The position numbers were made by a program, and so were the translations under genes. From assembly GCA_964635845.1 (NCBI GenBank), contig CAZWNO010000005.1, forward strand, positions 15,324-79,323: 64,000 nucleotides of DNA, given 5' to 3'. The stretch comes from SZUA-365 sp964635845. GTDB taxonomy: Bacteria; Bacteroidota; Ignavibacteria; SZUA-365. The notes beneath the pieces are model-generated. The model ran no database searches. It saw only the letters and a list, made by a program, of their open reading frames with translations, and had not been told where the DNA came from. Of this stretch, positions 17,438 to 25,900 are shown one piece after another; the first letter of the stretch is position 1; each line of letters starts with the position of its first letter.

Positions 17438-18787
17438 TCATCTCTCCATTCCGGCATCCTGAAACTGCCATCCCGGCAGGGTGTACAGAAGCTCCACCCT
17501 TCCCCAGAAATAGGAATTCGGCATCCGGTAATTGTTTTCCACGAGATACGCGCCGCCGTACCACATGCGTTCGACCATCAGATGCGCGGCGAGACGCGGC
17601 ACGGGTTTCCAGAAAAGCCAGAGCGTGAGCAGATGGCCGATCTGCAGGCTGCCTGACGCATCGTCGTCCGCGGACCGCCGTATCCGCTGGAGCCGCTGCA
17701 GTCCGGCGACGAGTCGCAGATCCTCGAGCGGCTGCACGGAACACTCAAGGAAGGGCGCGCGGATGTTCGACCAGTATGCCGGCGCTTCGAGAATTCCGCG
17801 GGAGAACGCCACCGACTCGTTCCACATCGGCCAGCGGCCGAGCAGGGGCTCCCAGTCGAACGAATAGGAAAAGAATCCGGCGCGTACNNNNNNNNNNAGA
17901 TTCCCCGGATCCTTCCCGTCCGCTGTCGCCGAGGACCAGCCGAGATCCGCATGGAAACCAGACTGGTCGGTCACAATTTCGATAGCACCGCGCGCATCCG
18001 ACTGCCGTTCGCTGCGTTGATATGCCGCCTCCGCGCGGAGCCGCCAGTGCGCGGAGAATCGTTCATCGATCCGCACACCGGTAGTGAGCGCGCTCACGTC
18101 CCCTGGTTCCAGGGGATGTTCGCCTCCGCGAGGCTGCCAGGGTTTGTACGGTCCGCGCGACGCGAGGATGTAGGTGTCGACATTCGTGTCGTACGGTCCA
18201 CCAGCGAAATACACCCCCCAGATCCGGCGCGTATATTCCGCCAACGCGCGCGCACGGTCGTTGATGATCGGGAGCATCGTGTCGCTCCGGGGCTGACGCA
18301 GGTACAGAAGCGTAACGCGCTGCCGCGGCCAGGGTTCGAGATCCAGCCTTCCGGCATTGACATACAGCGAGCGCGAACCGTCGAGGGGACTCCCGTCCAT
18401 GATCAGGAAACCGTCGCCGAGACGCATGTCCTGCCGGCCGACCGTCGCCTCGACCGGTATTCCCAGTGTGTCGCGCCAGCGGGCGTACAGATGCTCGAAT
18501 ACGATCTCATCGAACATGAAATCCCGTTTCGTCGGATATTCGATCCAGTTCGTGAATTCGTTCATCAGCGCGACACGCAATTCCAGTGCGGCCGAGGGAC
18601 GCCAGGTCGCGCCGAGACGCGTCCGGTTGAGGAGGCACTGCACCGGGCTCCCCTCCCCACCCCACAATCCTGCGTCCCAACCGATGTAGCGCATCCGGTG
18701 CGATCCGTCGAGCGTCAGCGAGCCCTGCGCGCGCAGCGATGGCGCGGCAATCACCAGCATCACGGAAACTGCTATGAAACGAAACAT
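17438..18787 (-). CDS. Outer-membrane beta-barrel protein, alginate-export-like (interrupted by assembly gap)
   Basis: About 449 aa with a signal peptide (MFRFIAVSVMLVIAAPSLRA) and alternating hydrophobic/aromatic strands, e.g. LRVALMNEFTNWIEY, VEATVGRQDMRLGDGFLI and RVTLLYLRQPRSD. The layout resembles the alginate_export/OprE-like porin family. Ten Ns lie inside the gene; the frame is continuous across them as printed, but the true gap length is unknown. Its stop is next to the start of the giant T9SS protein. Confidence 0.75.
   Translation of the reverse strand: MFRFIAVSVMLVIAAPSLRAQGSLTLDGSHRMRYIGWDAGLWGGEGSPVQCLLNRTRLGATWRPSAALELRVALMNEFTNWIEYPTKRDFMFDEIVFEHLYARWRDTLGIPVEATVGRQDMRLGDGFLIMDGSPLDGSRSLYVNAGRLDLEPWPRQRVTLLYLRQPRSDTMLPIINDRARALAEYTRRIWGVYFAGGPYDTNVDTYILASRGPYKPWQPRGGEHPLEPGDVSALTTGVRIDERFSAHWRLRAEAAYQRSERQSDARGAIEIVTDQSGFHADLGWSSATADGKDPGNXXXXVRAGFFSYSFDWEPLLGRWPMWNESVAFSRGILEAPAYWSNIRAPFLECSVQPLEDLRLVAGLQRLQRIRRSADDDASGSLQIGHLLTLWLFWKPVPRLAAHLMVERMWYGGAYLVENNYRMPNSYFWGRVELLYTLPGWQFQDAGMER
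17887..17896. other. Assembly gap (10 N)
   Basis: Run of ten Ns inside the beta-barrel gene. Real length and sequence are unknown. Confidence 0.99.
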
Positions 18788-18891
18788 GGTGCCCTCGATT
18801 CCGGGAAACCGGAATATCGGACACCATGCTCACTTTAAAAAATTCCAGATGACAAACGACAAACAGCAGATTACTTCAGGTCAACCCTCTT

Positions 18892-18969
18892 CATCTTGTC
18901 ATCTTGTCATCTTGTCATCTTGTCATCTTGTCATCTTGTCATCTTTCCATCTTGTCATTTGTCATTTGT
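18892..18969. repeat. 8-bp tandem repeat array reaching the LamG gene's stop
   Basis: Six consecutive perfect CATCTTGT units (18892-18939), then variant units and two 7-bp CATTTGT units up to 18969. The stop codon of the LamG-protein gene (18962-18964) lies inside the last units. Confidence 0.9.
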
Positions 18970-21724
18970 CATGTCTTCCATCCCCCGGCGCGAACGCGAG
19001 TCCCACGACGTGCAGCAGCGCATCGGTATTCACCTTCACGAAGTACCCGCGGCCCGGACGAAGCATCCCGTCGGCGGGAGCGAAGTACCCCAGCGCGGGA
19101 TCGTAGGCGTAGACCACGAGCAGCGCGCCGGCGGGATTCTGCACGATGCCGGCTATGGAGGCGGGACCGCTGGGCGCGCCCATGAGGTTCCAGCCGCCGA
19201 ACTGATCCTGCGCCGGGAAATCGAGCGTACTGTGCAGGAAACCGAGGACCACGACGGAATCGGATTTGGAGAATTTCACCCAGTAGCCCTTGCCGTACTC
19301 GAGCGTCGTCACTTCGAGGTATCCCAGCGAAGGCTCATATTCGTAGGCCTTCCCGTCGGCATCGGGGAACAGCGTGGCGACGTCGTTCTGCGCGGGCTGA
19401 AGCGGCAGCGAGATCAGATTCCATCCCGCGTCGTAACGGACAACGACGCTGCCCGATTTCTGGCGCGCGAGAAAATCCACACCGGTACGGTTGGCTGTCA
19501 GGCTGACGAACGTTTCCTGCGGCGTGAAGCTGAAATAGGGGCTCACCGGCACGATCAGGTAATCGCCCGCGACCAGCCCCGGTATCTGGTAATCGCCGTT
19601 TTGATCGGTGTACGCGCTCTGCTCGACGGGGCCGGACGCGACGATTTTCACTCCCTCGACGGGAGCGCCCGCGTCGGTCCTCACCGTGCCCGACACCGCG
19701 TAGGACACCAGCGGCACGATGTTCAGCCGGATGTTCACGTACTGCGGTGCGTTTATCGCGTTCCCTCCGATCATCACGTTGTCGGTATAGGTGCCCACCG
19801 GCAGCGTCGTCGTGTTGATCTGCACCTGCACCGAATCCTGATTCGCCGTGCCGGCAGTGGCGGATAGGTCGTACCACTGCGCGCTGGTTTTCTGCGCGGT
19901 CCAGGAAAGCAGGGCGCCGCCGGTGTTGAGAAGCTGGAAGGACTGCGCCGGAGGGAGCGGCCCGTTCTCGGACGCTGTGTAGACCAGCTGCCGCGGCTGC
20001 ACGAAGAGCACAGGTACGGGATCCTGGATCTCGAAAGCCTTGCTCTCGTCCGTCAGCACCGTCGTCGAGGGCGGACGCACGCGCACGACCGCGCCGGTGG
20101 TCTCGGGCCCGGTCACGACCCAGTCGAACACTGCCGGTGAAGCGGGTATCGATGGCGCAAGCACTTCGGTGAAGGTCTGTCCCCCGTCCCGCGAAAGTTC
20201 GAGACGCACGTCGATCAGTCCCGCCGCGTTCCAGCGGATTTCTTCCGTGTCGCCGATCTTCCAGACTTCGCCGCCGAGAGGTCTCGTGAGCGCGACTGAC
20301 GCGAGCGACGGGAGCGAGATCGTGCTGACGTAATGGGCGTCGGAGCCGCTGCGGAAGCTGCCGGTCCCGTCGTGCCCGTTGCCCGAGAGGTCGAAGTCAT
20401 CGCCGTCGAGCCGGTAACATGCGAGCAGGCCGGGCAGGGGTCCGTTGAATTCCATGCGGTGATGGTCCGCGATCTCCTGATCGCCGCGGGCAACATTCCA
20501 CATCCGCACTTCGTCGATGGTGCCTGCGAATCCGTACGCGATCGTGCCGACGCTGCGGATGTCGCTGCATCCGATAAGGAGCTCCTCTGCGTTGGCGACG
20601 CCCGGCTGCGCGAAATTCATGCTCCCCGACGGAAGGCCGTTGATGAAGATCGTCGCGCGATGCACCCCGCCGCTCTGTTCGAAGCGGGCGGCGACATGGG
20701 TCCACGCATTCAGCGGGATGGCCGCGTTGCTCTCGAGATTCAGGCTCCAGTTGCCCGTCGGGATGAAGCGCACTTTCCCGTTGGTCTTGTTCAGTCCCAG
20801 CCAGTAGCTCCAGGTATTCTTCGCATAAGAACCTTTGGAGATGAAGGTCTGATACTGCGTATGTCCGCCTGCCGTCGGACGGACCCAGCACTCCAGCGTG
20901 AAGTTCTGCGTCAGCGACAGCGCGGATGCGTGCGGGACCGTGACATGATCCCCGTCGTTCGCTCCGTTCCGAAGCTGAAGGCCGATCCGTTCGTAGATGT
21001 TCGGATCGGGCGCCGCGATGTACAGCGGTGTTCCCACCGGAGCGCCGTCGACGAGGCCGTTCACGGAGAGGGCGTTACCGTTGAAGCGCCAGCCGCCGCG
21101 CATGAAGCGGCCGAAACGGCCGCCTGTGGTCTCGAGGGGAATGCGGAACAGCTGACCCTCGGCGGTCGAAAAGTCGATGTTCGTGTTCCAGATCCGCACC
21201 TCGTCGAGCTGGCCGGTCCAGTAGTAGTCGGGACTCGCGCCCTGCCGGTCCGCGCCGATGCGCAGGTCGGAGGTGTTGTACTGCATGAATGTCTGTCCGG
21301 GATTGAGCTGACGGTCGAGCACGCCGTTGATGTAGAACCGGAGATCGTTCTTGAACACATCGAAGCTGACCGCGACGTGCGTCCAGACGTTGAGCGGAAC
21401 GATGGCCTGGCTTTCGAAATTCCCCTGCCCGTTCGGCCAGTAGCGCAGACGTCCCTGTGCATTCACGCCGAACCAGTACCCCGCGGCCCAGTTGTTGCCG
21501 ACGATGGTCATCGGCGTTCCGTTCGTGGTGGGTCGCACCCACGCGCTGATGCTGACCGCGCCCCCGATGGTCAGGTCTGCATTGAGCACCGGACCGGAGG
21601 GAACGGAAATGAAGCTTGCGCCGTCGAGCGAGAGCACGGAGTTCACTGCGCTGTACTGGGCGAATGCCTGCGGCGAGGCTGCGAGGGACAGGCAAATCAG
21701 AAAAAGAAGTACCGGGCGTTTCAT
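18962..21724 (-). CDS. Secreted two-LamG-domain protein, without visible sorting domain
   Basis: About 920 aa. Signal peptide MKRPVLLFLICLSLAASPQA at the ATG 21724; a start 15 bp upstream at 21739 is possible. Two concanavalin-like LamG_3 domains follow (residues about 25-230 and 240-470; GGAVSISAWVRPTTNGTP, NFTLECWVRPTAGGH). Then come a KRE9/Ig-like segment (RPLGGEVWKIGDTEEIRW), a BACON-like segment, a carboxypeptidase-regulatory-like domain (SGTVRTDAGAPVEGVKI) and two GWNLISLPL/GYWVKF-type repeats. It ends abruptly after GDGRHDK, with no T9SS sorting domain, inside the tandem repeat. Probable surface glycan-binding protein, possibly truncated. Confidence 0.8.
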   Translation of the reverse strand: MKRPVLLFLICLSLAASPQAFAQYSAVNSVLSLDGASFISVPSGPVLNADLTIGGAVSISAWVRPTTNGTPMTIVGNNWAAGYWFGVNAQGRLRYWPNGQGNFESQAIVPLNVWTHVAVSFDVFKNDLRFYINGVLDRQLNPGQTFMQYNTSDLRIGADRQGASPDYYWTGQLDEVRIWNTNIDFSTAEGQLFRIPLETTGGRFGRFMRGGWRFNGNALSVNGLVDGAPVGTPLYIAAPDPNIYERIGLQLRNGANDGDHVTVPHASALSLTQNFTLECWVRPTAGGHTQYQTFISKGSYAKNTWSYWLGLNKTNGKVRFIPTGNWSLNLESNAAIPLNAWTHVAARFEQSGGVHRATIFINGLPSGSMNFAQPGVANAEELLIGCSDIRSVGTIAYGFAGTIDEVRMWNVARGDQEIADHHRMEFNGPLPGLLACYRLDGDDFDLSGNGHDGTGSFRSGSDAHYVSTISLPSLASVALTRPLGGEVWKIGDTEEIRWNAAGLIDVRLELSRDGGQTFTEVLAPSIPASPAVFDWVVTGPETTGAVVRVRPPSTTVLTDESKAFEIQDPVPVLFVQPRQLVYTASENGPLPPAQSFQLLNTGGALLSWTAQKTSAQWYDLSATAGTANQDSVQVQINTTTLPVGTYTDNVMIGGNAINAPQYVNIRLNIVPLVSYAVSGTVRTDAGAPVEGVKIVASGPVEQSAYTDQNGDYQIPGLVAGDYLIVPVSPYFSFTPQETFVSLTANRTGVDFLARQKSGSVVVRYDAGWNLISLPLQPAQNDVATLFPDADGKAYEYEPSLGYLEVTTLEYGKGYWVKFSKSDSVVVLGFLHSTLDFPAQDQFGGWNLMGAPSGPASIAGIVQNPAGALLVVYAYDPALGYFAPADGMLRPGRGYFVKVNTDALLHVVGLAFAPGDGRHDK

Positions 21725-21834
21725 TGCGATATCATCCATTGTGCGAAGTGGAGTACCCCGGGCGGCAAGGCTCCGGGATCCGCGCAGTATCGGGTGCGGA
21801 CGGATCCCGGAGTGCCTCCTTGACGGGCGTGTGA

Positions 21835-22950
21835 TTATTTCGTGAGTATCATGCTGCGCGTGCGGAGGACATCCGCGTAGCGCAGGGTGTAGGTGTACAT
21901 GCCTCCGGGAAGCGCAGCCGCGTCGAAGCTGACGGACTGACGGCCGTCGCGCAGCTGCAGGCGGTCGGACAGGTCCATGACCTCCCTGCCGAGCATGTCA
22001 TAGACATGCAGGCTCGGTGCGTCGACAGCCCGGAGAGTGCCGAGCTCGAGATCGATACGCGTGGACAGGCTTCCTCCCGGGGCGGATGCGCCGAAGGGAT
22101 TAGGATAATTCTGTCCGAGATAGAGCGTGCCGGGCATCGGGGAGTCCGCGACGCCGACGACCATAGTCAGCTGCACCGGCACGTCGAGCTGCCCCTGCTG
22201 CATCAGCGAACGCACGTAGATCGTGCCGTCGTAGGTCCCCTCGGGCAGCGCGCGGGTGTTGATGGTCACCTGCACGGTCTGCTGGCCCGCGCCTTCCTCC
22301 GGTTCGATGGTGATCCAGTCCGCGTCGGTGGAGAGATTCCACGCCGCGTTGACGTCGCCGCTCGGGATGATCGTCAGCGTCTTCGAGGGCAGGGGATCGC
22401 GGTTGTTCGCGTCGAAGAGGAGGGGATTCGGATTCGCCTCGAAGGTCAGGGGACTCGGATTGAAGGTCACCTCGACGATGATCTGTCCGCTGGCGAACGC
22501 CGCTTCGTAGCTCGTCTTCCCGGCCTGATCCTCACCGTCGATGACGATCGCGCGGATACGTCCCGGCAGTTCGGGACTCCAGCTCAGCGTCACGCCTGTG
22601 GCGTTGATGCCCGCCTGATACGCGATGGTGAAAGTCTCCTGAATGTCAGCCGTGCCGGTACCGAGGTCGCGGTAATCCGACAGGGATCCGAGTCCGAGCT
22701 GGGATTTGCCCGGCGTGCTGACCACGCGCGCGTCGAAGATCTCGTTGGGCGGCTGCGGCGGCAGTTCTGCCTCGTCGAGCATGGGATCGAGTCCCGACGT
22801 GGCGCCCTCGCGGAGACCGAGCGCGAGCACCTGCTCGCGTCCCGCGTTGTTGTTGACGGTCATTTCAAGCGTGATGCCCTTGTACTCCTGGGCGGCCGCT
22901 TGCGCGGCCAGCACCAGGAATACGAGCAGGATGATTCGGGTTGGTTTCAT
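21835..22950 (-). CDS. Secreted protein with BACON-like domain and T9SS sorting domain
   Basis: A 371-aa secreted protein. Signal peptide MKPTRIILLVFLVLAAQAAA. Middle Ig-like region; residues 190-260 (WNLSTDADWITIEPEEGAGQ) fit the BACON/carbohydrate-associated fold. The C-terminus from about 275 is a T9SS type A sorting domain: LYLGQNYPNPFG, HVYDMLGREVMDL, GMYTYTLRYADV and a final MILTK. AGGAGAGCAC precedes the ATG. It lies between the LamG and metalloprotease genes; binding to glycan or cell surface is inference. Confidence 0.8.
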   Translation of the reverse strand: MKPTRIILLVFLVLAAQAAAQEYKGITLEMTVNNNAGREQVLALGLREGATSGLDPMLDEAELPPQPPNEIFDARVVSTPGKSQLGLGSLSDYRDLGTGTADIQETFTIAYQAGINATGVTLSWSPELPGRIRAIVIDGEDQAGKTSYEAAFASGQIIVEVTFNPSPLTFEANPNPLLFDANNRDPLPSKTLTIIPSGDVNAAWNLSTDADWITIEPEEGAGQQTVQVTINTRALPEGTYDGTIYVRSLMQQGQLDVPVQLTMVVGVADSPMPGTLYLGQNYPNPFGASAPGGSLSTRIDLELGTLRAVDAPSLHVYDMLGREVMDLSDRLQLRDGRQSVSFDAAALPGGMYTYTLRYADVLRTRSMILTK

Positions 22951-22965
22951 TGCTGTGCTCTCCTT

Positions 22966-25900
22966 TTACTTGACGATCGTCAGGGTACGGGAAACGGTAC
23001 CGGCCGCGGTTTCGAGGCGGTAGGTGTACATGCCTGCCGGCACGGCATCGCCGTTCTGGTCGAGACCGTCCCATGCGGCGAGCTTGGTCCCCGCGGCCTG
23101 CGCGTCATCGACGAGCGTGCGGAGCTTGCGCCCCAGCATGTCGTACACGGCGAGGCGTACGACTCCCTCTTCGCTCACCATGTACGGGATGTACGTGCGG
23201 GAAGCGAGGCGGAAGGGATTGGGATAGTTGCTGCCGAGGGCATGCGACTCCGCGGCCGCGGCGGACACGGTGGCGCGCAGCTTGAGCGTGCGCGTGCCGT
23301 TGACATCCACGAGCAGCTGATCGCCGGCCGCACCCGTGAAGGTGTGCAGCAGCCTGTCCTGCTCGTCGCGGACCTCGATGCGCACGCGCGCCGATGCCAC
23401 CGGAGTGGACAGCAGCAGGCGTCCGTCGCCGCGGAGATGCACGAGATTGTCACCGCCAAAGAGGAAGGAAGAGCCCTCCCCGCTGCGCACGTCGAGGACG
23501 CCCGCTGGCGGTGCGGCCGGCAGCGCGAGGTGATCGCGCTCGGCCGGTGCGAGATCGGTGCCGGTCACATACAGCGTGCGCGCGGCGCCCGAGGCATCCT
23601 CCACGGTGAGGAACGTGGCGATGTCGAGCGTGTTCACCGTCTTGCGATACGCGGTTTCGGCGCCGCCGCCCGTGGCGGAGCTGATGGCCATCTTGAGTTT
23701 CGTGCCGGGATCGACACGCACCCAGTACCCGCGGCCGGGTTCGATGCTCGACGGAACGATGTAACCCTGCGAGGGATCCCAGCCGAAGACGGCCTTCATG
23801 CCGCCGGCAGGAGTGACCTGCACGGCCGGAAGCGCGACGGATTTGAACATCGATCCGATCATGTTCCAGCCGAAGCCGGCGGGTTCGCCGATCCCGTTGA
23901 GACCGTCCCACTCGTAGCTCGGCTGCGAAAGCCCGATCAAGATCGCCTCGAGCGACTCGGATTTCATCCAGTAGCCCTTGCCGAATTCCATCTCGGACGC
24001 CGGGACGTAGGAGCCCATCTGCGTATCGAAGCCGTAGAGGCGGAGGTTGGGATCGTTGAAGATCACATCGACCTGCGGCTCCTTGAGCAGCAGCGGAGTG
24101 GAGACCATTTCCCAGTCACCGCTGGATTTCAGGACAAACCGCTCCGGATCTCCGTTCCCGGTGGGGATGGGGGGTGGAATGCGGACCTTGAGCGTGTCCG
24201 GCTTCTGATCGTCGTCGTCCTCGTTGTCGTTGACGATCTCCACCTCACGGTTCGGATCGTCGTTTCCGGGATCGCCGCAGAGCTGGACGATGAGCATCGA
24301 GTCCATCTGGCGGAAGCTGGACAGGCGCATCGGACGCACCGATCCGTCGCCGAAGCGTTCGTTGAAGTTCAGGAAGTACGGGTCGTAGTACGGAAGGATC
24401 TCACCTGTCGACCGCCGCGTGATGCGCAGCTTTAGTTCGACGCAGGGCCAGTCGCGGTTGTTCGTGCCCAGCGGCGTGACCACGACTTCGTTTTCCTTCG
24501 TCGGCTCGGGACACGACGGCTCCTTCACCTCCACGGTGAAGATGTACGTCCCCTCGTCCGTGAACTCGAAGCTCGACGCCGTGCGCAGGTCGATCGAACC
24601 CGGCGTGCCCTGCACTTTCAGTGTGTAGCTCGCATTGGGAGAGGCCACGGGGGGCGCCCAGGTCATGGTGACGGGAGCCGTGCCGCCGGTCTGCACGCGG
24701 CCCTGATAGGTGTGCGTGCTCTTGATCGCACGGAGATCGGTCGTGCTTCCCTGCGATCCGGTGATGTTGATCCACCGGATGTCGAGGGCCGTGGGAGGCG
24801 GAATCGGCGGCAGGTCGGGCTGACCGGCTTCGAGGCCGTCGCCCGCGCCGCTTGCCATGCCGTAGTCGAGCGCGACGTCGTTCTGCCGCGCGTTGCGGAG
24901 AAGCAGCTGATGCCGCCAGGCGGTCATGGGTTCGGGCTGGCAGGGCACGGGACGGTAATGCGCGATCAGCCGCTTGCTGCGCCACATGGTGACAGGAATC
25001 GGGTTGGTCGTCCCCGTCGTGTCCCCGCCCCAGCCGACGAAGGTGAATCCGGTCGGAGGCTTCGCCTCGGCCATCAGCACCGAACCGATCGGCCCGCTCG
25101 TGCGGACATCCAGTGGACCGCCGGGACCTTCGGGATGAATCACCACGAGTTCGGCGGTCGCCGGATCGATCGGCTGAATGATCGGATAGACTTCATACTC
25201 GCCCGGAGGCGTATTCGAACCGAGATCCATCCGTGTCGGATTGTTCGGCAGGTTGCCGAAGCTCCCGCCGAAGCCGAGGAACATGTATCCGGGCGGAACC
25301 TGGTAGTGCATGTCGAACATCACCGGGGTCATCGGATTGATGCCGCGGTTGAAGAGATCAAACGTCGGATGCGGCTTCATGATGATTTCGCCGGGGAAGG
25401 GCTTGACCACCAGCAGCTTCAGACAGTCGAAGCACGGCGTCTTGAGCTGCGGCTCGACCTGCGTGCGCTCGACCGTCATTTCATACTCGCCGAATCCGAA
25501 ATATCCGCCCGTGCGGTTGACGAAATCGAAACTGATCGTCTGGCTCATGTCGGATTCGACCTTGATGATGTATTCCCCGTCGCTGGTCAGATGCAGCGTA
25601 TGCACGCCGCCGCTGACCGAGGCGTTGATATGCGTGGCCGTGCCGACGCGCTGCGCGCGGAGCTTCGGTTTGAAATCCGATCCGTCCCTGACGCGGAGCT
25701 TGAACGTGAGACGCTCGCCGAAGAGCAGGCTCGAGACGTTGATCACGGTCACGCGGTAGTAGTCGTTGATGGGGATGTACCAGCTGAATTCGCCGGCGAT
25801 CCCGGTGATGGGGATGGCGCCCTTCAGCGAGTACTCGGTCATGCCGGGTCCCGATGACGGAAGCAGCTTGGGGCTCGCCAGACTGTTGGGCTCGTTCGGA

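Noticed and set aside
18892..18969. CRISPR array
   Set aside because: Units are 7-8 bp, directly adjacent without spacers; no cas genes are seen. It is a simple tandem repeat, as are the arrays at 3417, 9136 and 31068.
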